A DNA stretch of 64,000 nt from Pseudomonas brassicacearum (GCF_003732225.1 NZ_MOBJ01000009.1:248001-312000), one strand, 5' to 3'. Positions 43,636-52,903 are shown, counted from the first letter of the stretch. Translations and numbers: made by a program. Notes: generated by a model from the letters alone, not told the origin.

Positions 43636-44856
43636 CTAGTCACTTGGAAGTGGAGCGGGGAGTAACAAAGTCGTCGCGAAACCCGGCACCGGCGGCGTCA
43701 TCCAGCGACGCGCTCGCCCGTGACCAAACCACTGCACCTTGCCGGATGCCGCCAGTGAGTCGAGTGCCCGTTGCGCGGTGCGCTGGCTGGCCCCAAGCGC
43801 AAGCGCCAGGGCCGAGCTCGACCACGACTCACCATCAGCGAGGAAGGCGAGCAACGCCGCCTGCTTCTCTTCGACGGGCCGCGCCAGCACGACGACCTCC
43901 GGTGCGCCGTACGGCACCAGCACAAACCCGCGCTTCGTCGCAGTCACGCCGGCCAATGTTCGAAGTGCTGCCCGAAGCCGCCCGACTTCGACGCGTAACC
44001 GCGCACGATGCGACTCATCAGTGACTTTTAATCGGAAGGCTCGGGCGATGAGCGTTTCCCTCGGCACGTCGGCGGGCCACGCTTCGCCCAACACCCGCGC
44101 AAGCTCGAACAACACCGGGCGTCTTGCGAGCGAGACCAGTGTGCGTGCATCACGCACGACATGACAGCAGGCATCGACGACGAGCGCCTCCGACGCCAGT
44201 AACGCTTCAACTTCCTCGAGCAGCAGGAGTCGTTCCTCGCCACGTTGAATCAGGCGCGCCGCTGGTGTGTTGAGGGTGAGAGATACGCTTTCGACCTCGG
44301 CTGTCAGCGCCGGGATGCCCGCGTAGCGTGCGGCATGCTCGGCCCTGGCGAGCGCCGCGCGTGCGGTCTTCGACTGAAGGCGGCGCATCGCGATCCCCGC
44401 AACGACCAACTCGTGGACGGTCCTCGATGCAGGCGGTAAAGGCGTGGGGTCAAGCTCGGCGAGCGTATGTTCGGCCTCGTCGAGGTGCCCGATCAGGAGC
44501 AAGCGCCGGATTTCGAGATACCGCGCATGTGCGGCGTTCACCCGGTCGCCGTGCTCCTCAAGCGTCGCCCGCGCGGCCTCGAGCACCTTCGCAGGCCAGC
44601 TCAGGTCGCGCGAGGCGAGTGCGACCTCGGCCTCGGCGACGACACACCGCGCGCGGGCCAAGGCTTCTTTCGGACCGAAGGCACGTGCCGCTCTTCGCAA
44701 TAGAGCCTTCGCTCGAACCAGCTCGCCGAGCTGCGCCATCGCGATCCCTCGAAGCGCGAGCGCAGGCGCATCGTCGCGCAAGGCGACCCGGTTCAGTGCG
44801 CCGAGGGGATCACCCGCAGCGAGCGCACGCGCCGCGGCCGTAATCAGCGAGTCCAT
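43636..44856 (-). CDS. Winged-helix transcriptional regulator with TPR-like N-terminus
   Basis: This 406-residue protein is rich in Ala, Arg and Leu, and its GC-rich third positions differ from neighbouring genes. The N-terminal 200 residues look like helical TPR pairs (AMAQLGELVRAKALLRRAARAFGPKEALARAR). The middle has a possible OmpR/SARP-like winged helix (ARLRVEVGRLRAALRTLAGVTATKRGFVLVPYG). The C-terminal helix-turn-helix is ALALALGASQRTAQRALDSLAASGKVQWFGHGRARRW. No kinase receiver domain is present. It probably controls the propeller gene and looks horizontally acquired. I recognise the architecture but no named family. Confidence 0.75.
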   Translation of the reverse strand: MDSLITAAARALAAGDPLGALNRVALRDDAPALALRGIAMAQLGELVRAKALLRRAARAFGPKEALARARCVVAEAEVALASRDLSWPAKVLEAARATLEEHGDRVNAAHARYLEIRRLLLIGHLDEAEHTLAELDPTPLPPASRTVHELVVAGIAMRRLQSKTARAALARAEHAARYAGIPALTAEVESVSLTLNTPAARLIQRGEERLLLLEEVEALLASEALVVDACCHVVRDARTLVSLARRPVLFELARVLGEAWPADVPRETLIARAFRLKVTDESHRARLRVEVGRLRAALRTLAGVTATKRGFVLVPYGAPEVVVLARPVEEKQAALLAFLADGESWSSSALALALGASQRTAQRALDSLAASGKVQWFGHGRARRWMTPPVPGFATTLLLPAPLPSD

Positions 44857-44984
44857 CAGTATCGCGCCACACTTGTCACTCCCACCGTCCGCTGCCCGCT
44901 GATTAGTCTATCTCACGACCACCAAACAGCCTGTCGTATCGAGAGGGAGCAACGATGATGAACAAACACATGATCGGCAGACAT

Positions 44985-45491
44985 TCAGAGCTTGCTGACG
45001 CCTGCCAGAGGCAGGCTGATTCGCTGTTCACGCTGCAGGAAATTCATCAGCAGCAACACTCGTTCCTCGCCATCCATGGCGAGGAACACCGCTTCGAGAT
45101 CGGTGAATGGACCTTCAGTGATGCGTACCGTCTCACCCTGTTTTAACAGGGTGCTCACGATGGCCTGGCTGTTGTGTTCTTGAAGCTCGTCGATCAACGC
45201 ATTACGGATCGGCAGAGGCTGGCCGCCGAATCCGACGACTCGCGACACGCCTCGGGTCGAACGCAGCGGCCCCCAACTGTCCTGAAGGCTCAGTTGAATA
45301 AACAGATAGCCTGGAAACAGCGACTCGCTGATCACCCGTCGCTGCCCCCGTAAAATGCGCTCACGACTGTACTTGGAGCGAAAACAGGCATAGCCCTGGC
45401 GCTGCAGGTGTTCTTCGGCGCGCTCATCCTGTTTGGGTTTGCACTGGATCAGATACCAGGCTTTGGCGGCGTGTTCTGTACTCGCGTTCAT
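44985..45491 (-). CDS. rfaH: RfaH-like transcription antiterminator (NusG paralogue)
   Basis: This is a 168-residue protein, close to E. coli RfaH. The start at 45491 (MNASTEHAAKAWYLIQCKPKQDERAEEHL) has AAGGA upstream; the longer frame to 45584 lies within the preceding gene. The NGN domain shows ERILRGQRRVISESLFPGYLFIQLS and STRGVSRVVGFGG. The C-terminal KOW part is GETVRITEGPFTDLEAVFLAMDGEERVLLLM. RfaH binds paused polymerase at the ops element. An exact ops sequence lies at 49371 in the divergent polysaccharide operon, so the regulator and its target are adjacent. The start overlaps the upstream relic's stop (ATGA). Confidence 0.88.
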   Translation of the reverse strand: MNASTEHAAKAWYLIQCKPKQDERAEEHLQRQGYACFRSKYSRERILRGQRRVISESLFPGYLFIQLSLQDSWGPLRSTRGVSRVVGFGGQPLPIRNALIDELQEHNSQAIVSTLLKQGETVRITEGPFTDLEAVFLAMDGEERVLLLMNFLQREQRISLPLAGVSKL

Positions 45492-45919
45492 TCGAGATCC
45501 TTCCCTGCGTCGATCTGCTCCAGCAGCTCGGCGGTTTTGCGCTGCATTAACGAGATGTCGCCGCGGCTTTCGACATTCAACCAAGTCACGCAGTCATCGC
45601 CCGAGAGGCGCAAGCTGAAGCGCCAGTCGGCAAAGACCAGGCTCAGTCCGTCGCTTTCATTGATGTCCAGGGCCTCGGCGGCGTAGCGGTTCTTGATGCT
45701 TGCCAGCAGGGCGGTGCCATCCTTGATTTGACGGCGGATCTCCCCGGAAGACGGAAAGGCACCGATGCGTTCCACCAGCAGCACGGGCGCCTTCTGCTTG
45801 CGGGGGAATATCAGTTCCGACGCATAGGCGCGGACGACGAGGTACGCGAGGTTGTTTGTAAGTTCCGAGCCATACGGATGGCGACTGTCATCTGCCTTGA
45901 AACCGCTCAACGTAGTCAT
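45488..45919 (-). pseudogene. Phosphomannomutase C-terminal relic (CpsG/AlgC-like)
   Basis: The last 100 residues match the final part of CpsG-type phosphomannomutase: ERIGAFPSSGEIRRQIKDG, RYAAEALDINESDGLSLVFADWRFSLR and LNVESRGDISLMQRKTAELLEQI. The three upstream domains, with the catalytic phosphoserine and metal loop, are missing. The phosphate-binding S-N-T-E-P loop of domain 4 is replaced by SGDDC, so enzyme activity is excluded. The start is uncertain (45919, 45934 or further up; the open frame reaches 46069). It keeps an open frame and is coupled to rfaH by a four-base overlap. It may therefore be retained as a leader for RfaH translation or as a repurposed domain. Confidence 0.7.
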
Positions 45920-46485
45920 AGAGGCTTCGTCCATAGGGTAAAGAGGACCGTGAGGCCGTTTCGATGAAGTGCACTCTGGTCCGGGTTCAGAGCCGTCACA
46001 GGTTGTTTTGATGCAGGTGCTCGAAACAGAAGTTTGTGGCCTTGGTGGCGGGCAGAAATCGGGGCTCATAACCTGCAGCGGGGAACAGACATTTACGAAT
46101 CATGAAGCGTCCTTACAATTAATAACCCGACATCTGATAACGATCCGGCACTGTATTGGCGGAACGGCTATACATTAGCCATTCGCTACGAGTGGTGTAA
46201 TCTAAATTGATCGGTCGCGGGAAAATCGCAACGGTTAGAAATTGTCTGAATAAATTCGCGAGCTGTTATTTTTAACGTGCCGAGAAGTGAAGTGTTATTT
46301 TTTGTCTGAAGAAAAAATTGAGTGCTGTTCAAGTGTCGTGGTAATAAATACACACTTGATGTTTCAATGTTGATGCTGCCGTTGCCGGACATTATGAATG
46401 CCCAGGTTCATCCGTGATTTAAAACTCTTATGTTCGGTAAGTGCTATGTCACCGCCGATAGGTTGACAAGACGGGGAAGGTTATC
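45920..46485. promoter_or_regulatory. Long AT-rich divergent intergenic region before the polysaccharide operon
   Basis: About 420-560 bases separate the rfaH unit from wzb. The part from about 46100 to 46440 is clearly richer in A and T than its surroundings, consistent with a regulated promoter, possibly H-NS/MvaT-silenced. I found no ops element here and no convincing small gene. TTGACA at 46462 is too near the wzb start to be its -35 box. Confidence 0.4.
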
Positions 46486-46926
46486 TTGCTTAAAAGAGTT
46501 TTGATTGTTTGTGTCGGCAATATTTGCCGCAGCCCTACCGCGGAAAATCTGCTGCGTGGGGCGCTCGGTCATTCCAATATCGAGGTCAGCTCAGCCGGTC
46601 TTGCTGCCTTGGTAGGCAAGCCGATCGAGCCGATGGCGCGCGCGGTGCTCGAGGAGCATGGGCGCCAGCTAGATGAGCACCAGGCGGTTCAGCTCACGCC
46701 TCAGGCTGTTAGCGAGGCCGACCTGATTCTGGTGATGGAGCGGCGGCATGTCAGCGGCGTGCTCGAACTGGCCCCTGAAGCGCGAGGCAAGGTGTTGATG
46801 CTGGGTAAATGGCAAGACGACCGTGAAATCAGCGACCCCTACCGTCAAGGCAAACCTGCTTTTGTGCACGCTTATGCGTTGATCGAAGACGCCGTACACG
46901 CATGGGCACAGCGTCTAGCACGCTGA
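46486..46926 (+). CDS. wzb: Low-molecular-weight protein tyrosine phosphatase (Wzb)
   Basis: This 146-residue cytoplasmic phosphatase starts with TTG at 46486, with GGAAGG about six bases upstream. The catalytic loop is CVGNICRSP (Cys9, Arg15) and the general-acid Asp lies in ISDPYRQG. It dephosphorylates the tyrosine-rich tail of the Wzc kinase encoded next (45-base gap), which cycles polymer export. First gene of the export and assembly operon. Confidence 0.93.
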   Translation: MLKRVLIVCVGNICRSPTAENLLRGALGHSNIEVSSAGLAALVGKPIEPMARAVLEEHGRQLDEHQAVQLTPQAVSEADLILVMERRHVSGVLELAPEARGKVLMLGKWQDDREISDPYRQGKPAFVHAYALIEDAVHAWAQRLAR

Positions 46927-46971
46927 TGGCCTCTACTCATTGAATCGTAATAAAGGCAAAGAATCCGACTT

Positions 46972-49200
46972 ATGCAGCAAGCGCCAGTAGTCAATGTGCG
47001 GGAAGACGACAATGACGAGATTGATCTTCTCGGTATGTTTGGAACACTGATCGACCATAAATGGCTGATTGCGGCGATTACCGGTGCCTGCATGGTGGCA
47101 GGGGGGGCGTATGCGGTGCTGGCGACGCCGGTATTTCAGGCGAACGCGCTACTGCAGGTTGAAGCGAAAAAGAACGATTTGCTGGGCTTCTCGGATATCG
47201 GCAGCATGCTGGGCAAGGAGTCTCCTTCGGCCACCGAGATCGAGTTGATTCAGTCCCGCTCGGTGATTGGCAAAACCGTCGACAACTTGAAACTTGATAT
47301 TGTCATACAGCCGATGTACTTCCCTGTTATTGGCGAGTTCCTGGCGCGCCGATTCAAGAATAAAAACCCCGGTGAAATAGCCGATGCCTGGTTGGGGTTG
47401 GACAGTTTTGCCTGGGGAGGGGAGTCGCTGAAGATATTCAAGCTGGATCTTCCCGATTCGCAACTGGGCAAGAAGTTGACCCTGACGGTGGGTGAACAGG
47501 GTCATTACACCCTGGTGGATGAAGATGACAAACTGCTGGCGGTCAGCCAGGCAGGGCAATTGTTCGAGCAAAATGGCGTCAGGTTTGAAATAGAGGAACT
47601 GCACGCCAATCCTGGAACCCGTTTCAGAGTTATTCGTAATTCCCGTCTGACCAGTATCCTCGACTATCAAGAAGCACTGGATGTCTCCGAACGCGGAAAA
47701 GAGTCGGGCATGATTGGTCTCGCATTGGAAAGCACCCATCCGGATCAGGCGATCAACATACTCAATGAAATTGCCGATATCTATGTACGGAAAAACGTAG
47801 AGCGCACGTCGGCAGAGGCAGCGCAGAGTCTGGCGTTTCTAAAAGAGCAACTTCCGTTGGTCAAAAAGGATCTGGAAAAAGCTGGGAACGCCCTGAATCA
47901 ATACCAAACTCGTAGCAAGTCCGTGGATATCACGCTCGAGACCAAGGCCATTCTTGATCAGATTGTCGGCCTGGATACCAGTATCTCTGAGTTGAAGTTG
48001 CAGCAAGCCGAGATGGACAGGAAGTTCACCCGCCAGCATCCCGCTTATCGCGCCTTGTTGACCCAGATCGGTGAGTTGAGCAGCAAGCAGAAAAGCCTGG
48101 CGACAAAGGTGGAAAGTCTTCCCTCCACCCAGCAGGAATTGCTCAGCCTTACCCGGGATGTAGAGGTGGGTACGGCCATTTATACCCAGTTGCTGAACAA
48201 ATCCCAGGAGCTGGATGTGATGCGGGCGGGGACCGTCGGTAATGTGCGCGTGATTGACACCGCGGACGTCAATTTCCTCAAGCCGGTCAAACCTAAAAAA
48301 GCCTTGATTGTATTGATTGCGACGATTCTTGGTGGATTCCTGGCGATAACCCTGGTGTTGGTGCGCAAGGCGCTGAACCGTGGTCTGGAAAGCCCGGAAG
48401 CCATCGAGCAACTTGGCTTGCCGGTGTACGCATCGATTCCCTACAGCCTCCTGCAGAAGGATGAAGAAGACAAAATCTTGCGCGGACGTGGACGTTCCGG
48501 CGCAGGTTCTTCATTGCTGGCGATCAGTCACCCCACCGATCTGGCGGTCGAGGCGTTGCGTAGCCTGCGTACCAGCCTGCACTTTGCCATGCACGAGGCG
48601 GACAATAACCGGTTGATGATTTCCGGCCCCAGCCCTCAGGTGGGCAAAACATTCGTGTCAGTCAACCTGGCGGTGGTGATCGCGCAAACCGGGCTGCGGG
48701 TATTGCTGGTCGATGTCGATATGCGCAAGGGCTATTTGCACAAAGTCTTGGGCGTTCCTTCGGACAACGGGCTCTCCGATGTCCTGGCCCGGCGCTGCGA
48801 TTTGGCCACCGCAATCCGTAAGACTGAAATCGAAAGCTTTGATTTTGTCGGGCGAGGCCAGATCCCGCCTAATCCCTCCGAGTTACTGATGCACGCCAAT
48901 TTCAGTGCGCTATTGGAGCAGGCGAGTGAGTTATACGATCTAGTGATTCTTGATACGCCACCGCTGCTGGCTGTGACGGATGCAGCGATCGTCGGGCGTC
49001 TGGCCGGGACCAATCTGATTGTCGCGCGGTATGGCCTGAACCCGGCGAAGGAAATCGCGTTGACGGTCCGCAGATTCTCCCAGAACGGCATTGCGATTAA
49101 AGGTGCGATCTTTAATGGAGTGGAGAAAAAGGCCTCCAATAAATACGGTTACAGTGATGATGGTTATTACCACTATGCCTATGCTTCCGACAAAAGCTGA
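46972..49200 (+). CDS. wzc: Polysaccharide co-polymerase with tyrosine autokinase domain (Wzc)
   Basis: This 742-residue inner-membrane protein has an N-terminal Wzz domain with TM1 (WLIAAITGACMVAGGAYAVL) and a long periplasmic coiled coil (FLKEQLPLVKKDLEKAGNALNQYQ). TM2 is LIVLIATILGGFLAITLVLV. The BY-kinase domain has Walker A ISGPSPQVGKTFVSVNLA, Walker A' LLVDVDMRKGYLHK and Walker B LVILDTPP. The C-terminal tyrosine cluster is YGYSDDGYYHYAYASDKS, with six Tyr available for autophosphorylation. It works with Wzb and Wza in Wzy-dependent polymer assembly. Confidence 0.95.
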   Translation: MQQAPVVNVREDDNDEIDLLGMFGTLIDHKWLIAAITGACMVAGGAYAVLATPVFQANALLQVEAKKNDLLGFSDIGSMLGKESPSATEIELIQSRSVIGKTVDNLKLDIVIQPMYFPVIGEFLARRFKNKNPGEIADAWLGLDSFAWGGESLKIFKLDLPDSQLGKKLTLTVGEQGHYTLVDEDDKLLAVSQAGQLFEQNGVRFEIEELHANPGTRFRVIRNSRLTSILDYQEALDVSERGKESGMIGLALESTHPDQAINILNEIADIYVRKNVERTSAEAAQSLAFLKEQLPLVKKDLEKAGNALNQYQTRSKSVDITLETKAILDQIVGLDTSISELKLQQAEMDRKFTRQHPAYRALLTQIGELSSKQKSLATKVESLPSTQQELLSLTRDVEVGTAIYTQLLNKSQELDVMRAGTVGNVRVIDTADVNFLKPVKPKKALIVLIATILGGFLAITLVLVRKALNRGLESPEAIEQLGLPVYASIPYSLLQKDEEDKILRGRGRSGAGSSLLAISHPTDLAVEALRSLRTSLHFAMHEADNNRLMISGPSPQVGKTFVSVNLAVVIAQTGLRVLLVDVDMRKGYLHKVLGVPSDNGLSDVLARRCDLATAIRKTEIESFDFVGRGQIPPNPSELLMHANFSALLEQASELYDLVILDTPPLLAVTDAAIVGRLAGTNLIVARYGLNPAKEIALTVRRFSQNGIAIKGAIFNGVEKKASNKYGYSDDGYYHYAYASDKS

Positions 49201-49370
49201 TGGGCAGTGCGCGGCCGTCTCTTAAGCTCAGGGTTTGACAGCGCTACCGTTGCTATTGAAGTTTACGTTTTTATTGTTATTGCCGCGCCGGATCAATAGC
49301 CCTACAGGCATGATCAAACCAACATTTCATAGAAACACCACGTCCTGAGGAATATGACGAAAAATCCTGG

Positions 49371-49382
49371 GGCGGTAGCGTG
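49371..49382 (+). promoter_or_regulatory. ops element for RfaH (GGCGGTAGCGTG)
   Basis: An exact match to the 12-base operon polarity suppressor sequence recruiting RfaH to paused RNA polymerase. It lies 20 bases before the Wzx start, inside the operon and after wzc, not in the 5' leader. RfaH would therefore load only for the sugar-specific distal genes. The gap from 49201 otherwise has no gene. Confidence 0.85.
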
Positions 49383-49402
49383 ATTGCGAATGACATAGGT
49401 CA

Positions 49403-50692
49403 ATGAATAAAACCACAGCGTTGAAGGCTATATCGCTCCTTTGGATAGGATCTCTGGCGGGCGCCGGGTTTGCCTTTCTGACTCAGGTGTTGCTGGCCAG
49501 GAAGTTGGGCAGTAATGACTTCGGTGCTTTTTCGTCAGCCCTCACGACCATCACTCTACTCGCGCCCCTGGCGGGCTTCGGGATATCTCACTATTGGCTC
49601 AAGGCTTTCGGTCAGGAGGGCTGGACGGCGAAACGCTGGTTGAAACCTTCGTTCCAGTTCATCATCTTAAGTACCCTGTTGCTTATGTGTTCCATCGCGG
49701 CGTGGGCGCTGTATTCCAGCAATGAACGTTTAACGCAAAACCTGCTGTTGATTCTCTCCCTGTGCATACTCGGGCAGCTATCAGTAGAACTGGTGAGCAG
49801 CAAGCTGCAACTTGAAGAAAAATATCTGCACTTGGCGCTTTGGCAAATTTTACCGAATTTTCTTCGGTGCTCAATGGTCTTCATCACGGTGGTCATGAGC
49901 TCCATGCCTTTAGCCAGGGAGTACTACGCGGTATTTTATTCGGTCATTGCAGTCGTGTTTTTTTTACTGGGCATCCCCCAGTTGCTGCACATGATAAATG
50001 GGAAGTTGGCCCTGAAGGGACACGAACTGACCGCCGAGCTTACGGTTCCGTCCGTGAGACCGAGCCTGTTAAGTGTGGCCGGCGCCAGTTGGCCATTCGG
50101 TGTCGCGGTGTTCTCGCAGCTGATTTACTTCCAAAGCAACATCATCTTGCTGAAACACCTCTCAAGTAATAGTGCAGCAGGTATATACAGCGTCGCTTTT
50201 ACCATCATGACGGCAGTGTATTTGCTGCCGGGTGTGATGTATCAAAGGTTCCTGCTGCCCAAGATGCACCGCTGGGCCAACCATGACCCAGAGATGTTTT
50301 ATCAGGTATACCGAAAGGGTAACTGGCTGATGGTGCTGCTCGGTACTTTGGCCATGCTGGTGATTCTGGTCTGCTCTGACTGGGCAGTCCCTTTGCTGTT
50401 TGGTGAAGCCTATCGAGAGGCGTCCTCGGTATTGAAGATTCTTTCCCTGTCGGCGCCAGTTATTTTTCTGGCCTTCAGTCCGGGTGCCACGTTGGTGACC
50501 CAGGAACACATGAAGGTGAAAGTTAAATACATGGCGCTGGTGGCGATCATCAATGTGTTCCTTAATCTCTTATTAATTCCCCGGTTTGACCTGCATGGCG
50601 CTGCGGCAGCGACCGTTGTCAGTAATCTATTGCTGTTGTCATTGTATTTTTATGGTGCCCAACGGCTGGTGTTCAAGAACAGGTCTCGATAG
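49403..50692 (+). CDS. wzx: Oligosaccharide-unit flippase (Wzx family)
   Basis: This 429-residue polytopic protein has about 12 membrane helices. It opens TTALKAISLLWIGSLAGAGFAFLTQVLLARKLGSNDFGAFS, the polysaccharide biosynthesis (MATE-like) N-terminus. NSAAGIYSVAFTIMTAVYLLPGVMYQRFLLP is the mid-protein block. It moves undecaprenyl-diphosphate-linked repeat units to the periplasm. The gene and those to about 55.2 kb use more A/T than flanking genes, as is usual for sugar-specific polysaccharide genes exchanged between strains. Confidence 0.88.
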   Translation: MNKTTALKAISLLWIGSLAGAGFAFLTQVLLARKLGSNDFGAFSSALTTITLLAPLAGFGISHYWLKAFGQEGWTAKRWLKPSFQFIILSTLLLMCSIAAWALYSSNERLTQNLLLILSLCILGQLSVELVSSKLQLEEKYLHLALWQILPNFLRCSMVFITVVMSSMPLAREYYAVFYSVIAVVFFLLGIPQLLHMINGKLALKGHELTAELTVPSVRPSLLSVAGASWPFGVAVFSQLIYFQSNIILLKHLSSNSAAGIYSVAFTIMTAVYLLPGVMYQRFLLPKMHRWANHDPEMFYQVYRKGNWLMVLLGTLAMLVILVCSDWAVPLLFGEAYREASSVLKILSLSAPVIFLAFSPGATLVTQEHMKVKVKYMALVAIINVFLNLLLIPRFDLHGAAAATVVSNLLLLSLYFYGAQRLVFKNRSR

Positions 50693-50746
50693 CAGGTAAA
50701 ACGCCCATGCCTAATTTATTTATCACTACCGACAATCGGGAGATGA

Positions 50747-51736
50747 ATGCTCATGATTAATACCGTAAAAATCTATGCCCGGACAGTAATGGCAGGATTT
50801 GGCTTTCTATATGACTTGAGTCGGTATGCCAGGTATTCGGGATGGCGATCGTCACTGCGCTCGGTCGAAGCCCGAAATTATTACATGGTCAAGGTGTATC
50901 ACACCCTTGAAAAGAGCCTGAGTTTTACCAACAGAAAGCCGGGATCTGGATGGGCGGGCGCCAATGCGCTTATCAACGCGTTGGAGCAGTCATTCATGCT
51001 CAATGTCACGGGCTATCATGATCTGGTGGCGATCACTGTATTAAAGAAGTTTGCTGAAGCTGAAAAAGCTCACCAACCGGAAAAAACCGCCGAGCTTATA
51101 AAACGCCTCGTCAAAGTCGAGAGCCTCAGCAAGCAAGCCATTCCGTTCCATGACAACAGCGGGGCGCTCAATTACGCCAGGGCGGAGTTCAATAAAGGGC
51201 GATTGATCGCCCCAGAAGATTTCTTCCTGTCCAGGTACTCGCTTCGAGAGTTCTCCGACGCAGAAATACGCGCGGAAGAATTAAGCAGAGCGCTGGAGAT
51301 GGCCATGAAGTCACCTTCTGCGTGCAACATGCAGTCTTGGCATGTCTATCATCTGGAGGGTGAACTGGCACAACAAGCGCTGGCTTTTCAAGATGGTAAC
51401 CGTGGCTTCGGGCACAAAATAAAAGACTTGCTGATTATCACCACAGACTTGCGTGCCTTCGTTTCCGCTCGAGAACGTTACCAGCACTGGATTGATGGCG
51501 GGATGTTTTCCATGTCGTTGATCCTGGCCCTGCATTCAATAGGTATTGCGTCGTGCTGTTTGAATTGGAGCAAGTCGGGGAAAGCGGATATCAACTTTCG
51601 TAAAGTGATCAAAATAAGTCCGCAACATTCGGTGATTATGATGTTGGCGATAGGTTATCCGAATGAGCAGAACACGGTGTGTGCTTCTTCGCGTCGGCCC
51701 ATAACAGAAGTGTATACCAAGCTGTCCAGTCAGTAA
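50747..51736 (+). CDS. Nitroreductase-family protein
   Basis: This 329-residue protein has a nitroreductase domain in the C-terminal two-thirds: FLSRYSLREFSDAEIRAEELSRALEMAMKSPSACNMQSWHVYHLE, then RYQHWIDGGMFSMSLILALHSIGIASCCLNWS. The arginine and serine of the FMN site (RYSLREF, SPSACNMQ) are present. The N-terminal 130 residues are an unusual extension. Start at 50747, or the ATG at 50753 with better spacing. Nitroreductase-like genes occur beside pyruvyltransferase-like genes in several polysaccharide clusters, as here, but their role in sugar modification is not known to me. Confidence 0.82.
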   Translation: MLMINTVKIYARTVMAGFGFLYDLSRYARYSGWRSSLRSVEARNYYMVKVYHTLEKSLSFTNRKPGSGWAGANALINALEQSFMLNVTGYHDLVAITVLKKFAEAEKAHQPEKTAELIKRLVKVESLSKQAIPFHDNSGALNYARAEFNKGRLIAPEDFFLSRYSLREFSDAEIRAEELSRALEMAMKSPSACNMQSWHVYHLEGELAQQALAFQDGNRGFGHKIKDLLIITTDLRAFVSARERYQHWIDGGMFSMSLILALHSIGIASCCLNWSKSGKADINFRKVIKISPQHSVIMMLAIGYPNEQNTVCASSRRPITEVYTKLSSQ

Positions 51737-51769
51737 GTACTCATCCCAGGTCGCAAAGGACTCAGTACC

Positions 51770-52903
51770 TTGAAAATTGCATTGATAACGATACACCACG
51801 CCAATAGTTATGGTGGAACTCTCCAAGCGCTCGCCAGCCAGAAAGTGTTGTCGAAGTATGGCGACGTCAAGATTATTGATTATAAAAGTAAAGAGCTGGA
51901 AAACACCTTGAAGCTGATTCGAGTGGACAACAGCCCGCGCAGCTTTCTTAGAGCGGGCAAGGATTTTTTTCGAATCATTCCCCGCAAGAGGTTGATAGCG
52001 AAGTTCAGGGAATTTATGCGGGTCCATTATAAGTTGACCCCCGCATGCCCGGACTTGCAATCGCTTCAAACCCTGTCGAGTGACTTCGATTGTGTGGTCT
52101 GTGGCAGCGACCAGATATGGAACCCGAATATTACGGGGTGTCTGGATCTTAACTATATGCTGGCGTTTTCGCGGGCGAAAAAGAAGGTCTCGTTTTCCTC
52201 AAGCGCGGGCTCCTATCACTATTCGGATGAGGAGGTGATCAAGGTCAGAAAGGCATTGTCGACATTTGACAGCATTTCCGTCCGGGAAGAGGACACTGCG
52301 CGAAAGCTGCGTAGCATGCTCGGCAATCAGCAGGTTGATCACACCCTGGACCCTACCTTGATGCTGAACAAGCAGGAATGGATGCAGAGCCTGCAGCTTT
52401 CCGGGAGAGCAGCGGGAAACAATGATGAATACATTCTTGTTTATACCCTGAAGAAAGACGCGCTGGTCAGAGCAACGATAAACAGAATAAAAGCGGTATT
52501 AGGGATGCGAGTTGTGGCAATCGATCAGGACCCTTTCCTTGGCTACAAGAGCGACAGGCATATAATGGATGCCAGTCCTGTTGATTATATTTCGCTGTTC
52601 GCCAATGCCTCTTTTGTGATCACTAATTCGTTCCATGGCACCGCATTCGCTCTGAACTTCGGTATTCCCTTTATTACGGCGCTGCCTGAAACCGGGTTGA
52701 ATAGAATCAAAGGCCTTTTAGATAAAGTTGATTTGGCCGATCGCCTGGTGAGCAGCGTGAGTGACGTCGACTCGGTAGTCGGTAAAACAATCAACTTCAC
52801 AATCAGCCATGAAAAGCTGGACGCACTCAGGTTGATGACCTGGCGTTATCTTGATGAGGCGCTTACAACCAAAACTGCAAAAAAGCCAATTAAAATTTCA
52901 TGA
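51770..52903 (+). CDS. Polysaccharide pyruvyl transferase-family protein
   Basis: This 377-residue protein starts at a TTG (AAAGGA about ten bases upstream). It begins MKIALITIHHANSYGGTLQALA, has FDCVVCGSDQIWNPNITGCLDLNYMLAF and a late NSFHGTAFALNFGIPFITAL, the landmarks of the family (S-F-H-G donor region). It would add a pyruvate ketal from phosphoenolpyruvate to a sugar of the repeat unit, giving the polymer negative charge. Its stop overlaps the next start. Confidence 0.88.
   Translation: MKIALITIHHANSYGGTLQALASQKVLSKYGDVKIIDYKSKELENTLKLIRVDNSPRSFLRAGKDFFRIIPRKRLIAKFREFMRVHYKLTPACPDLQSLQTLSSDFDCVVCGSDQIWNPNITGCLDLNYMLAFSRAKKKVSFSSSAGSYHYSDEEVIKVRKALSTFDSISVREEDTARKLRSMLGNQQVDHTLDPTLMLNKQEWMQSLQLSGRAAGNNDEYILVYTLKKDALVRATINRIKAVLGMRVVAIDQDPFLGYKSDRHIMDASPVDYISLFANASFVITNSFHGTAFALNFGIPFITALPETGLNRIKGLLDKVDLADRLVSSVSDVDSVVGKTINFTISHEKLDALRLMTWRYLDEALTTKTAKKPIKIS

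Noticed and set aside
46400..46485. ops/JUMPstart element in the leader of wzb
   Set aside because: The nearest sequence (CACCGCCGATAGG) does not match in either direction; the only exact copy noticed is at 49371.
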